Source of the DNA: Actinoallomurus spadix
GTDB lineage: Bacteria; Actinomycetota; Actinomycetes; Streptosporangiales; Streptosporangiaceae
Direction: 5' to 3'
Length of the DNA: 64,000 nt
Assembly: GCF_024055725.1 (NCBI RefSeq)
Contig: NZ_JAMXMX010000016.1
Coordinates: 62,001 to 126,000, forward strand
The position numbers and the translations under genes are program-made. Shown in pieces: positions 49,035-57,681 of the stretch (position 1 is its first letter; every line of letters begins with the position of its first letter). Below the pieces are notes generated by a model. The model saw nothing but the letters and a program-made list of their open reading frames with translations. It searched no databases and was not told where the DNA came from.

Positions 49035-50468
49035 GTGCGAGCGTGCCGGCGCCGGGATGACGTGCCGCGAGACGCGGTCGCGTCCGCGACCGGGCACGGC
49101 ACCGACCGCCCGGCGTCCGCCGCCGAGATCTCGGCCGGGCCGATGGATCACCCACCGGCCGCGGGCCTCCGGGACCTGTGCCGGCCGGCGACGGTCGTCC
49201 TCGTCCTGATCCCGCTGGGCATGCTCGGGGCGGGCGCGTCCACGGGCGGCCGGCTCGTCGTCGTCACCGCGATCGCCGCGTCGGCGCTGATCGCCGCCGC
49301 GGCGGTGCTCCTCGGCCTCGTGCCGATCCGGCACACGTACTCCTGGATCGCGGTCTTCGCCGGCCTGCTGACCGTGAGCTTCACCTTCCCCTCGGTGGCG
49401 CCGCCACCGGCGCCAGGGGAGCGGCACGGGGCCGTCGACCTCGTGGGGCCGCTGAGGGGGATGGCCGCCACCGACCTCGGCCGGTTCTTCGACCTCGCCG
49501 GCATCCTGGCGGGCCTGGCGCTACTGGGCGTCAGCCTCGTCACCTCGCCGCATCCCCGGCGGGTCGCCCGCGTCATCGCGCTGTCCGGCACGACCGCGGC
49601 GGCGTACGTCCTCGTCCGCGGCGGCTTCGACAACGTGCGTCTCGAAGGGCTCGGCTGCAACCCGAACTACCTCGGCTTCCTCCTCGCGCTCCCGGCCGTC
49701 ACCGCCCTCGGGCTGGTGCGCTACGCACGTAACCCGCGATGGCTGGTGCCCGCGTCCGTGTGCGGCCTCGCGCTGTCCGAGACGCATTCACGGAGCGCCT
49801 TCCTGGCGGCCGCCGTCGGCAGCGCGATCGTCCTCCTCCAGGGCCACTCCCGGCTGTTCCAGGGCGCGCTCGTCTCCGCGGGCGCCGCGACCGCGATCGC
49901 GGTGGCCGCCGGCGGGATGCTCCGGCCGATGGGACGGCGGATCGAGAATCTCGGTGCGGGCGGCCGGACGGTCACCGACCTGAGCCTCAGCAACGGCCTG
50001 CGCCGGCGCGTGGCGGAGTTCGCGCTCCAGGTGATCACCGATCATCCGCTCCGGGGGATCGGACTCTCGACGTTCCCCGGCTATGCCCAGCGCTCCCCGC
50101 GCTTCGGCGCCTACCTCGCCACGCACGACGAGTACCTGCGGCTGGCGGCCGAGGCCGGGGTCATCACCCTGATCCTGTTCCTCGTCCTCCTCTGGCTCGG
50201 CCTGGGGCGGCGGCAGGCCGGTGACCTGGCGTTGCTGCGGGCCGTGGTGCTGACCTACACGGTGATCCTCCTGTTCGCCAATCCGCTGGCGAACCTGGTG
50301 GTCAGCGTGCCCTTCTGGGTGTCGATGGGGTGCCTCCTGGCGTCCCGGCCGAACCGGGGCGTCACCACGGCGGCCCTCGTGGCCGGTGCCGTCCGGGCGG
50401 TTCGAGAGAGGCGAGGAAGGACCTCCTTTGTCAGATCAGTGGGAGAAGGAGCGGAGCCACGTGCCTGA
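49035..50468 (+). CDS. O-antigen ligase/polymerase-like membrane protein (Wzy/WaaL)
   Basis: About 477 residues with roughly 11 membrane segments and a large loop with the conserved TLSETHSRSAFLAAAVGS and the cytoplasmic-side HPLRGIGLSTFPGYAQRSPR, THDEYLRLAAEAGVITLILF pattern of the Wzy_C family. It polymerises or ligates lipid-linked glycan repeats outside the membrane. GTG at 49035 (GGGGGAG upstream) is preferred; ATG at 49143 lies before the first membrane segment. It overlaps the following methyltransferase start, giving an operon. Confidence 0.82.
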   Translation: MRACRRRDDVPRDAVASATGHGTDRPASAAEISAGPMDHPPAAGLRDLCRPATVVLVLIPLGMLGAGASTGGRLVVVTAIAASALIAAAAVLLGLVPIRHTYSWIAVFAGLLTVSFTFPSVAPPPAPGERHGAVDLVGPLRGMAATDLGRFFDLAGILAGLALLGVSLVTSPHPRRVARVIALSGTTAAAYVLVRGGFDNVRLEGLGCNPNYLGFLLALPAVTALGLVRYARNPRWLVPASVCGLALSETHSRSAFLAAAVGSAIVLLQGHSRLFQGALVSAGAATAIAVAAGGMLRPMGRRIENLGAGGRTVTDLSLSNGLRRRVAEFALQVITDHPLRGIGLSTFPGYAQRSPRFGAYLATHDEYLRLAAEAGVITLILFLVLLWLGLGRRQAGDLALLRAVVLTYTVILLFANPLANLVVSVPFWVSMGCLLASRPNRGVTTAALVAGAVRAVRERRGRTSFVRSVGEGAEPRA

Positions 50469-51297
50469 CGCCCGGGCCGGCCTCCGGCGGGACGACCGGT
50501 TCCGCTTCGGCGAGAACTGGCGGTCCTTCAACGCACTCGTCGACGAGACCAGGATCTCGGCCGCCGTCGAGGCCGTCCGCCGCCCACTCGGAGTCACCGA
50601 CCTGAGGGGCCGTACGTTCCTCGACGTCGGGTGCGGCAGCGGACTGTTCTCCCTGGCCGCCCAGCGGCTCGGGGCCCGGGTCCGCTCGTTCGACCTCGAT
50701 CCCGAGTCGGTGGCGGCGGCCGCCGGACTACGCGAACGGTTCGCTCCGGACGGTGACTGGGCGATCGAGGACGGGTCCATCCTCGACGAGCATTTCATCC
50801 GGCGTCTGGGTACCTTCGACGTCGTCTACGCATGGGGCGTCCTGCACCACACCGGCGACCTGTGGGCGGCGATCGAGGCCACCTCCCGGCTGGTCGCGCC
50901 GGGTGGCCTGATCTACCTCTCGGTGTACAACGACCAGGGGCCGCGGAGCCGGCTGTGGTGGCGGGTGAAACGGCGCTACAACAGGTCCGGTCCGCTGGTC
51001 CGGCGGCTCCTCATCGTGGCGGCCGCCGCCTACCTCGGCCGCCATGTGCCCCTGCGCCGGATGATCAGTGTCGCCTCCACGGGCCTCGTCTCCCCGGGCC
51101 GGCGGGTGCGGCCGCGGGGAATGTCCACCCGGCACGACCTGGTCGACTGGGTCGGCGGCTTCCCGTTCGAGGTGGCCACGCCCGAGCAGGTGTTCCGGTT
51201 CCTGCGCTCCCGGGGCTTCGAGCTCCGCCACCTGACGACCTGCGGAGGCGGCCTGGGATGCAACGAGTTCGTCTTCCAGCGCCCGCCCGTCGAGTGA
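50428..51297 (+). CDS. Class I SAM-dependent methyltransferase
   Basis: About 289 residues. SAM motif I is RTFLDVGCGSGLFSLAAQRL, motif II has RVRSFDLDPESVAAAA, and motif IV is FDVVYAWGVLHHTGDLWAAI. The C-terminal third (LVDWVGGFPFEVATPEQVFR, FLRSRGFELRHLTTCGGGLG) fits methyltransferases in glycan clusters such as WcaA-like enzymes. TTG at 50428 is preferred because of GGAAGGA upstream; GTG at 50461 with an 8-base overlap is the alternative. Coupled to the polymerase, it may methylate a sugar, e.g. to cap chains. Confidence 0.85.
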   Translation: MSDQWEKERSHVPDARAGLRRDDRFRFGENWRSFNALVDETRISAAVEAVRRPLGVTDLRGRTFLDVGCGSGLFSLAAQRLGARVRSFDLDPESVAAAAGLRERFAPDGDWAIEDGSILDEHFIRRLGTFDVVYAWGVLHHTGDLWAAIEATSRLVAPGGLIYLSVYNDQGPRSRLWWRVKRRYNRSGPLVRRLLIVAAAAYLGRHVPLRRMISVASTGLVSPGRRVRPRGMSTRHDLVDWVGGFPFEVATPEQVFRFLRSRGFELRHLTTCGGGLGCNEFVFQRPPVE

Positions 51298-51314
51298 CCG
51301 GCGGGCGGCGGCCG

Positions 51315-52529
51315 TCAGCCCCTGGCGCCTGCGGTGCCCGGTGGCCGTACGGCATCGGGCCGCCGCCGCTCGAGCAGGTCGCGGTAGATACGGACGTGCC
51401 GCTCCACCATGACGTCCGCGCTCAGGTGCGCCGCACTCCACGCACGCGCCCTGCGGCCCAGTTCGGCGGCCGAGGCCGGATCCGTGACCAGCCGTTCGAT
51501 CCCCTCGGCCAGGGCCGCGGGATCGGCCGGCGGCACGAGTACACCGCGGCCCCGTAGCAGTTCGCCGGTGCCGCCCACCTCGGTGGCGACGATGGGGCGT
51601 CCGGCCGCCATGGCCTCCATGACGGCGTTGCTCATGCCCTCCTGCAGCGAGGGGAGGGCCACGACGTCGGCCCGCGCCAGCAGCCGTCCGACATCGGTAC
51701 GGGCGCCGAGGAAGCGGACGTCGACGCCGAGCCGTGTCGCCCGTGCCCGCAGCGCCGCCCGCTCGGGCCCGTCACCGGCCAGCGCGAGCGTGCAGGGGAG
51801 CCCTCGTCTCCCCAGCCGAGCCATGGCCTCGAGAAGGTGACGGTGCCCTTTGTAGGAGATGAGATTGGCCACGCACAGGACGACCGGGAGCCGGGTCGTC
51901 AGGACGGCCGGCGGCATCGGCTCGAAGGCGGAGGCGGGCAGGCCGTTGGGTACGACCGTGAGCCTGTCCTCCTCGACGTACCTGTCGCGCAGCGCGTCCT
52001 CGGCGACGGCCCGCGCGTTCGCGATGAGGTGGTCGGTCATGCGGGTCGCCACGGCGTCCAGGGCCGACACCAGCGGGCGACCCCTCTTGTAGTCGCCGAG
52101 GCTCCGGCGCCCCGCGACGAGCACCGGGACGCCCGCCAGCCGGGCGGCGGGAGCGGCCGTCACCTGGCTGTGGAAGAGGAAGGCGTGCAGCACGTCCGGC
52201 CGGGTCCGGCGCAGGTGACCGACCAGCCGGAGGAACGCTGCGGCGTTCGCCGGGGGCATCCGCCGGTCCGCGAGGCCGCGCCGGAACCCGAGGTGCACGA
52301 CCGGGACCCTGGCGGCGCGGAGGGGGCCCTCATGGGGACCCCCCTCGAACATCACGAGGACGTCCGTGCCGACGCCTCGTGCTCGCAGGCCCTCGGCGAG
52401 CAGGGCGACCTGCTTCTCGGTCCCGCCGAGACCCAACTGGCCGATCAGCAGGGACACGCGGTGCGGCGGGATCGACGCCCCGCCGGCCTCGGTCCGCGGC
52501 GAGACCGCGGCCTCACCGTCCGGCATCAC
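51315..52529 (-). CDS. Family 4 glycosyltransferase
   Basis: 404 residues. GT-B type: SLLIGQLGLGGTEKQVALLA, VLHAFLFHSQVTAAPAARLA, VVLCVANLISYKGHRHLLEA and the sugar-nucleotide site SLQEGMSNAVMEAMAAGRPI (EX7E). It is oriented opposite to the methyltransferase and convergent with it. ATG at 52529 (MMPDGEAAVSPRTEAGGASI) is used. Donor and acceptor unknown; probably adds a repeat-unit sugar. Confidence 0.9.
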   Translation of the reverse strand: MMPDGEAAVSPRTEAGGASIPPHRVSLLIGQLGLGGTEKQVALLAEGLRARGVGTDVLVMFEGGPHEGPLRAARVPVVHLGFRRGLADRRMPPANAAAFLRLVGHLRRTRPDVLHAFLFHSQVTAAPAARLAGVPVLVAGRRSLGDYKRGRPLVSALDAVATRMTDHLIANARAVAEDALRDRYVEEDRLTVVPNGLPASAFEPMPPAVLTTRLPVVLCVANLISYKGHRHLLEAMARLGRRGLPCTLALAGDGPERAALRARATRLGVDVRFLGARTDVGRLLARADVVALPSLQEGMSNAVMEAMAAGRPIVATEVGGTGELLRGRGVLVPPADPAALAEGIERLVTDPASAAELGRRARAWSAAHLSADVMVERHVRIYRDLLERRRPDAVRPPGTAGARG

Positions 52530-52842
52530 TCGGCGCCGTCATCACTGGGCTCCAATGCCGCGAAGACATTTCACCGTCATCCTCCTGATCGTAGGACCGT
52601 GACCTCAACGTCTGCGGGCGAAGCCCTTTATCGACTGCTTGTCCGTGTCGCCCGGCGACGTCGATTACCCGCCCATTCGATCGGCCGCCTAATGGAGATT
52701 TTAAAGAGTCGAGGCTCATCGCCAACGGAAAGTCCGAATGCGCCGATCCAGTCTTGATACCGTTTCGAGTCGAAAGAAACGACCGGTGGATTCAACGCTT
52801 CACCGGACACCCGCGGTGCGATGGCGATACGGCGGAGGCATC
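52530..52842. other. Divergent intergenic region with a palindrome
   Basis: A 313-base AT-richer stretch between the GT4 and the WecD-like gene. At 52763-52775 TTTCGA-G-TCGAAA is a perfect palindrome, and the outer pair CGTTTC (52761-52766) and GAAACG (52776-52781) extends it. No supported gene; a frame opening at 52738 runs into the WecD-like gene but lacks a good start. Confidence 0.5.
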
Positions 52843-53649
52843 ATGAGCTGGCACGACGTCGCCCTGGCGCCGGACGTGGTGGCCGCGCCGTCGCCACGGG
52901 AAACGGCACGATTCGGTGTCACCGTCGATCGGATCTCCGTGTCCGCGGCGTCGGCCGCGAAACTCACCGACGTGCTCGAAGCCGTCCGCTCGTCGACGGC
53001 GGACGTCGTGATCCTGCGCTATCCGGCCGACCGTATGAGGTGGTTCGCGGCCCTCACCGAACTCGACCGGACCGCGATCGTCGCGGACAATCTCGTCGGC
53101 TGGAAACTGGCCACCGGCAAGGGAAGACGCCCGCCTCCGCTGCCGCGCGGCCTCGAACTCGTCGACTTCGTCGGCGCGGCGGAACTGGACGCCATGGTCG
53201 CGGACGCCTTCCGCGACTACGGCAACCACTACCTCGCCGATCCGCTGTTCGACCCGGCACTGGCATTGGCGGGATACCAGGAATGGGCCGGCCGGGAGAT
53301 CGAGAGCGGGGTCGTCGCCCTCCGCGACGTCGGCGGACGCGGCGAACCCGTGATGCTCGGGTTCCTCACCTACGGGGAGGCCGGCGGCGTCGCCGAGTTC
53401 GCGCTCGGCGGCGTGGTGCCGGGTGCCCAGGGCACCGGGCTCTACGCGCACCTGCTCGCGGGGATGGAGGACCGCGCGGCGTCGCGTGGGATCGGGAGCG
53501 TCGTCTGCACCACCCAGAGCCGGAACACCCGGGTGCAGCGCCGCTGGGCCGACTACGGCTTCAAGCCCGTGCTGAGCGTTTTCACCGTCCACCTTCTCCG
53601 GCGGGGCCTGCTGGGGGAGGGGGCCGAGGCGAGAGGCGGTGGACCGTGA
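52843..53649 (+). CDS. WecD-like GNAT acetyltransferase
   Basis: 268 residues. A strong GGAGG site precedes the ATG. Residues 1-110 are a poorly conserved N-domain; the GNAT fold covers about 115-260: AFRDYGNHYLADPLFDPALA, LALAGYQEWAGREI, the acetyl-CoA loop GGVVPGAQGTGLYAHLLAGM and VVCTTQSRNTRVQRRWADYG. The layout matches WecD (dTDP-fucosamine acetyltransferase) of enterobacterial common antigen, by motif comparison from memory. It is followed directly by RffA with a GTGA overlap, and this pairing in the wec operon supports acetylation of dTDP-Fuc4N. Alternative: another N- or O-acetyltransferase of an amino sugar. Confidence 0.8.
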   Translation: MSWHDVALAPDVVAAPSPRETARFGVTVDRISVSAASAAKLTDVLEAVRSSTADVVILRYPADRMRWFAALTELDRTAIVADNLVGWKLATGKGRRPPPLPRGLELVDFVGAAELDAMVADAFRDYGNHYLADPLFDPALALAGYQEWAGREIESGVVALRDVGGRGEPVMLGFLTYGEAGGVAEFALGGVVPGAQGTGLYAHLLAGMEDRAASRGIGSVVCTTQSRNTRVQRRWADYGFKPVLSVFTVHLLRRGLLGEGAEARGGGP

Positions 53650-54785
53650 CCGAGACCGCGGTGATCCCGTTCAACCGCGCCTTCGTCACCGGAGCGGAGC
53701 AGGCATACCTGGCGCAGGCCATGACCTGCGGTGCTCTGGAGGGCGACGGGCCGTTCACGAGGCGGGCGAACGCGCTCGTCGCCGAGCTCGTCGGGGCGTC
53801 CGCCGCGCTGCTGACGACCTCGTGCACGCACGCGCTCGAGATGAGCGCCCTGCTCCTCGACCTCGCCCCCGGGGACGAGGTCATCATGCCGTCGTTCACC
53901 TTCGTCTCGACCGCCACCGCCTTCGCGCTGCGCGGCGCGGTCCCGGTCTTCGCCGACTGCCGTCCGGACACGCTCAATCTGGACGAGCGGCGGGTGGAGG
54001 CGGCGATCACGGCGCGCACCCGGGCGATCGTCGTCATGCACTACGCCGGCGTGGCCTGCGAGATGGACGTCATCGCGGCGATCGCCGACCGGTACGGCCT
54101 GGTCGTCGTGGAGGACAACGCGCACGGGCTCTGCGCCCGGTACCACGGTCGTCCGCTGGGGTCCTTCGGCGCGATGGCGACCCAGAGCTTCCACGCCACG
54201 AAGAACGTGCAGTGCGGAGAGGGCGGCGCGCTCGTCCTGAACACTCCCGCGCTCGTCGAACGCGCCGAGATCGTACGGGAGAAGGGCACCAACCGCTCCC
54301 AGTTCTTCCGCGGGATGGTGGACAAGTACCGGTGGGTCGAGCTCGGTTCGAGCTATCTGCCGTCCGATCTGCTGGCCGCGTTCCTCGTCGCGCAGCTCGA
54401 GGCGATCGACGACATCCAGGTCCGGCGCCACCGGATCTGGGCGGCGTACGACGAGCGGCTGGCCGGCTGGGCGGCGCGGAGGGGGGTGCGCCGGCCGGTC
54501 GTGCCCGCCGGCCGGGACCATCCGGCGCATCTCTACTACCTGCTGCTGCCCGGGCTGGCCGACCGTCAGGCGTTCCTCCGCCATCTCGGTGAACGGGGCG
54601 TGCAGGCGGCCTTCCACTATCAGCCCTTGCACGCGGCGCCGGGAGGGCTGCGGTACGGGCGGGTCGCCCCAGGAGGATGTCCCGTCACCGAGGACGTCGC
54701 GGACCGGCTCGTCAGGCTGCCCCTGTTCGCCTCGATGACCGAGGAGGAACTGCACCGCATCGTCGAGGCGGTCGTGTCGTACTGA
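53646..54785 (+). CDS. rffA: dTDP-4-amino-4,6-dideoxygalactose transaminase
   Basis: 379-residue DegT/DnrJ/EryC1 aminotransferase very similar to E. coli WecE/RffA over its length: PFNRAFVTGAEQAYLAQAMT, GDEVIMPSFTFVSTATAFAL, HYAGVACEMDVIAAIADRYG, VVEDNAHGL, QSFHATKN with PLP lysine K186, and REKGTNRSQFFRGMVDKYRW. It converts dTDP-4-keto-6-deoxyglucose to dTDP-Fuc4N using glutamate. The GTG start overlaps the WecD-like stop by 4 bases. RmlA and RmlB, which make its substrate, lie 1.8 kb downstream. Confidence 0.94.
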   Translation: MTETAVIPFNRAFVTGAEQAYLAQAMTCGALEGDGPFTRRANALVAELVGASAALLTTSCTHALEMSALLLDLAPGDEVIMPSFTFVSTATAFALRGAVPVFADCRPDTLNLDERRVEAAITARTRAIVVMHYAGVACEMDVIAAIADRYGLVVVEDNAHGLCARYHGRPLGSFGAMATQSFHATKNVQCGEGGALVLNTPALVERAEIVREKGTNRSQFFRGMVDKYRWVELGSSYLPSDLLAAFLVAQLEAIDDIQVRRHRIWAAYDERLAGWAARRGVRRPVVPAGRDHPAHLYYLLLPGLADRQAFLRHLGERGVQAAFHYQPLHAAPGGLRYGRVAPGGCPVTEDVADRLVRLPLFASMTEEELHRIVEAVVSY

Positions 54786-54813
54786 CGGAGTCGGGACGGT
54801 CTCCTGCCGGGTG

Positions 54814-55782
54814 TCACTGGGACAGGACGTCGGGCCGGAGACCGGCGGACTCGTCGGACGCGGCGGGTCCGACCTCGGTACGGATGACGTACGTCGGCCG
54901 GCCCATGCCGCCGGCGTGCACGCGGCCCAGATACTCACCGAGAACACCGATGCCGAGCAACTGGGCGCTCGAGAACAGCGCGATCATGGAGGCGAGGCTG
55001 GTGAAACCCGCGACGGTCGTCCGGCCGGTGAAATAGCAGCCCAGCACCAGGCCGCAGAGGACCAGCCCCAGCACACCGACCCCGACGCCGAGGTAGCTGA
55101 CGAATCGCAGCGGCGCGGTGCTGTAACCGACCAGCATGTTGACGGCATGCCGTAGCAGCGTCCGCAGGGTGTACCCGGACCGGCCGGACCTCCGGTGATC
55201 CATCCGCACGTCGACGCACGCGATCCGGGTGGTCGCCCAGGACAGGGCCACGTCGATCGAGACGTGCGGGCCGGTGAGCCCGTCGAAGCCGTTGCGGAGG
55301 AAGGCGCGGAACACCCGGAAGGCGCCGATGTGCCGGGCACCGTGGACGCCGAACGGTCCGGCGAGGGAGAGCTTCACCAGGCGCGACGCGAAGCTGCGCG
55401 CCGGCCCGTGTTCCTCCTCCCGCGGGCGCGCGTAGACGAGATCGACATCGTCGGTGAGCGCGGCGAGCAGCCCCGGCAGTTCCTCGGGCGGATGCTGCAG
55501 ATCGTCGTCCATCGTCACGATGACCCCGTGACGGGCCGCCCGTATGCCGGCGATCAGGGCATTGTGCTGGCCGTAGTTGCGTGCCAGCTGGATGGCCCGC
55601 ACCTCCCGGTGGCGGCGCGCCAGACCGGCGGCGACGTTCCACGTGTCGTCCGGGCTGCCGTCGACGACCAGCAGGATCTCGTGCTCGATGGCCGCGCCGG
55701 GGAGGACGGCGGTGAGCCGGGCGACCAGTTCCGGCAGGGTCTGTGCCGACCGGTAACACGGGACGACGACGGACACGAACAT
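54814..55782 (-). CDS. Polyprenyl-phosphate glycosyltransferase, family 2
   Basis: 322 residues. GT-A domain VSVVVPCYRSAQTLPELVAR, VVDGSPDDTW, IQLARNYGQHNALIAGIRAA, VTMDDDLQHPPEELPGL, then RRSGRSGYTLRTLLRHAVNM and two C-terminal membrane segments (LVGYSTAPLRFVSYLGVGVG, LVLGCYFTGRTTV...). This is the DPM1/ArnC/GtrB layout, transferring a sugar to undecaprenyl phosphate at the inner face. It may load the sugar for flipping by the GtrA protein of the opposite strand. ATG at 55782 after GAGG. Confidence 0.88.
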   Translation of the reverse strand: MFVSVVVPCYRSAQTLPELVARLTAVLPGAAIEHEILLVVDGSPDDTWNVAAGLARRHREVRAIQLARNYGQHNALIAGIRAARHGVIVTMDDDLQHPPEELPGLLAALTDDVDLVYARPREEEHGPARSFASRLVKLSLAGPFGVHGARHIGAFRVFRAFLRNGFDGLTGPHVSIDVALSWATTRIACVDVRMDHRRSGRSGYTLRTLLRHAVNMLVGYSTAPLRFVSYLGVGVGVLGLVLCGLVLGCYFTGRTTVAGFTSLASMIALFSSAQLLGIGVLGEYLGRVHAGGMGRPTYVIRTEVGPAASDESAGLRPDVLSQ

Positions 55783-55924
55783 GGGCGGGCACCTCACGGA
55801 CTGGACGCGGCGGCTCGGGAATCTGGATGCAGCATTTCCAGTCGAGGCCGATATCTACTGTCGGCGGCCGTGAATTGACCGAACCGATGGCGTGAATAGA
55901 CCTCATTCCTTACCGCCGTTGAAC

Positions 55925-55990
55925 CCGATGGTAGGAACACTGCGTTATGGCGCGATGCGGGGAAACCGCTCTAAAACGCCATGGCATCGG
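55925..55990. promoter_or_regulatory. Nested inverted repeats upstream of gtrA
   Basis: Three stems nest: CCGATG (55925) with CATCGG (55985), ATGGCG (55947) with CGCCAT (55977), and GCGG-GGAAA-CCGC in the centre. This lies in the AT-richer divergent region between the GT2 and gtrA genes. It may fold as RNA or serve as a composite operator; unproven. Confidence 0.4.
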
Positions 55991-56080
55991 TTTGAAGCAA
56001 AAAGGTGATCGCGCTGGCCGGCGGTTTGACAAGATCATGGCAGGCTTCCTGGTGCATGCCTTCGAGGGTGGGCAGAGCGT

Positions 56081-56617
56081 ATGGAGGCAATGTCCAAGAT
56101 GCTAATCAATGGGCCTGTGCTCGCTCTTCTGCGCCGTCAACAGACGAAGTACCTCATCGCTGGGGCGATGACCGCGATATTGCATTCGGGGATCTTCTCC
56201 GGTGGCTGGCTGCTGCTCCGTGACGCCGTTCCCTACCCGTTGGTTGCGGTGGGGGCGCAGGCCCTGACGGTGCTCGCCGTCTACCCGGCGTACCGCACGG
56301 TGGTCTTCCGCGCGACCGGGCCGTGGGTCCCGGGCCTCGTCCGCTTCTACGTCGCGTGTGCCGCCGTCCTTCTCCTGTCCATCGCCTGCCTCACGTCGCT
56401 CGTCGAGATCGCGGGAATGCCGGTGCCGGCGGCGCAGATCGTGACCGCCCTGTGGAGCCCGGTCGTGGCCTACCCGGTGCAGCACCTGTGGACCTTCCGG
56501 AAGGCGGTCGCCGGATCGCCTCCGCCCCTCGGCGGCCCGGACCGGAGCCTTGGCGGGCGACTCCCGCCGGCAACGCTCAGCCCTGCCGGAACCTCAGGAA
56601 GGAGGCCCTCATCGTGA
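56081..56617 (+). CDS. GtrA-family membrane protein
   Basis: 178 residues with four membrane segments: KYLIAGAMTAILHSGIFSGG, PLVAVGAQALTVLAVYPAYR, LVRFYVACAAVLLLSIACLT and PAAQIVTALWSPVVAYPVQH, ending LWTFRKAV. GtrA proteins are proposed flippases for undecaprenyl-phosphate sugars. Start is ambiguous: ATG at 56081, 56090 or 56099. The C-terminal 35 residues are Pro/Gly-rich. It overlaps rmlA by GTGA and heads the three-gene unit gtrA-rmlA-rmlB. Confidence 0.85.
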   Translation: MEAMSKMLINGPVLALLRRQQTKYLIAGAMTAILHSGIFSGGWLLLRDAVPYPLVAVGAQALTVLAVYPAYRTVVFRATGPWVPGLVRFYVACAAVLLLSIACLTSLVEIAGMPVPAAQIVTALWSPVVAYPVQHLWTFRKAVAGSPPPLGGPDRSLGGRLPPATLSPAGTSGRRPSS

Positions 56618-57681
56618 AGGCGCTCGTGCTGACGGGAGGGCGGGGCACGCGGCTGCGTCCGCTCACGCACACCTCGGCGAAACAACTCGTCCCGGTGGCC
56701 AACCGGCCAGTGCTCTTCTACGGGCTCGAGGCCATTCGCGACGCCGGGATCACCGAGGTCGGGATCGTCACCGGGGATACGGGTGCCGAGGTCCGCGCCG
56801 CCGTCGGTGACGGTTCGCGCTTCGGGTTCCATGCCACCTACATCCCGCAGGAGGCCCCTCTCGGTCTCGCGCACTGCGTACTCATCGCACGGGACTTCCT
56901 GGGCGATGAGGACTTCGTCCTGTATCTGGGCGACAACCTCCTCATCGGCGGGATCAAGGACCTGCTCACGGGCTTCCAGGACAGCGGCCATGCCGCGCGC
57001 CTGCTGCTGAGCAAGGTCGCCGAACCGCAGTTCTACGGCGTCGCGGAACTCGACCGCGACGGAGCGATCGCCAGCCTGCAGGAGAAGCCGCAGGTGCCAC
57101 GGAGCGATCTCGCCATCGTGGGCGTCTACGCGTTCTCACCTGTGGTGCACGAAGCGGTGCGAGCGATCAGGCCCTCCGCGCGCGGTGAGCTGGAGATCAC
57201 CGACGCGATCCAGTGGCTGATCGACCGTGGCCACCGAGTCGACCCGCACATCGTCAGCGGCTACTGGAAGGACACGGGTCGTCTCCAGGACATCCTGGAG
57301 TGCAACCGTATCCTGCTGGAAGAGATCGAGACGGACGTTCGCGGTGTGGTCGCGGGTTACTCCGAGATCGGTGGCAGGGTCGTCGTCCATCCGGACGCGG
57401 TGATCGAGGACTCCGTCCTCCGAGGGCCGGTCATCATCGGTGCCGGCACCAAGATCGTCCGTTCTTATGTCGGGCCGTTCACGTCCGTCGCCGAAAGCTG
57501 CGTCATCGAGGACGCCGAGATCGAGTACTCGATCGTCCTCGGCGGCTCCACCATCGAAGGCGTGCCGCGCATCGAGTACTCCCTGATCGGCAGGGATGTC
57601 GAGGTCACGCGCGCCGTCCATCTCCCGAATGCCCACCGCCTGATGGTCGGCGATCACAGTAAGGTGCAGCTGCGCATATGA
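56614..57681 (+). CDS. rmlA: Glucose-1-phosphate thymidylyltransferase, long form
   Basis: 355 residues. Nucleotidyl transferase core: KALVLTGGRGTRLRPLTHTS, KQLVPVANRPVLFYGLEAIR, VLYLGDNLLIGGIKDLL, and YWKDTGRLQDILECN. The C-terminal 100 residues form a left-handed beta-helix (VIEDSVLRGPVIIGAGTKIV, IEDAEIEYSIVLGGSTIEGV), the long version found in StrD-type actinomycete enzymes. It makes dTDP-glucose. AAGGAGG upstream of the GTG. Four-base overlaps with both neighbours. Confidence 0.93.
   Translation: MKALVLTGGRGTRLRPLTHTSAKQLVPVANRPVLFYGLEAIRDAGITEVGIVTGDTGAEVRAAVGDGSRFGFHATYIPQEAPLGLAHCVLIARDFLGDEDFVLYLGDNLLIGGIKDLLTGFQDSGHAARLLLSKVAEPQFYGVAELDRDGAIASLQEKPQVPRSDLAIVGVYAFSPVVHEAVRAIRPSARGELEITDAIQWLIDRGHRVDPHIVSGYWKDTGRLQDILECNRILLEEIETDVRGVVAGYSEIGGRVVVHPDAVIEDSVLRGPVIIGAGTKIVRSYVGPFTSVAESCVIEDAEIEYSIVLGGSTIEGVPRIEYSLIGRDVEVTRAVHLPNAHRLMVGDHSKVQLRI

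Noticed and set aside
54786-54813. Terminator between rffA and GT2
   Set aside because: The 28-base gap has no convincing hairpin.
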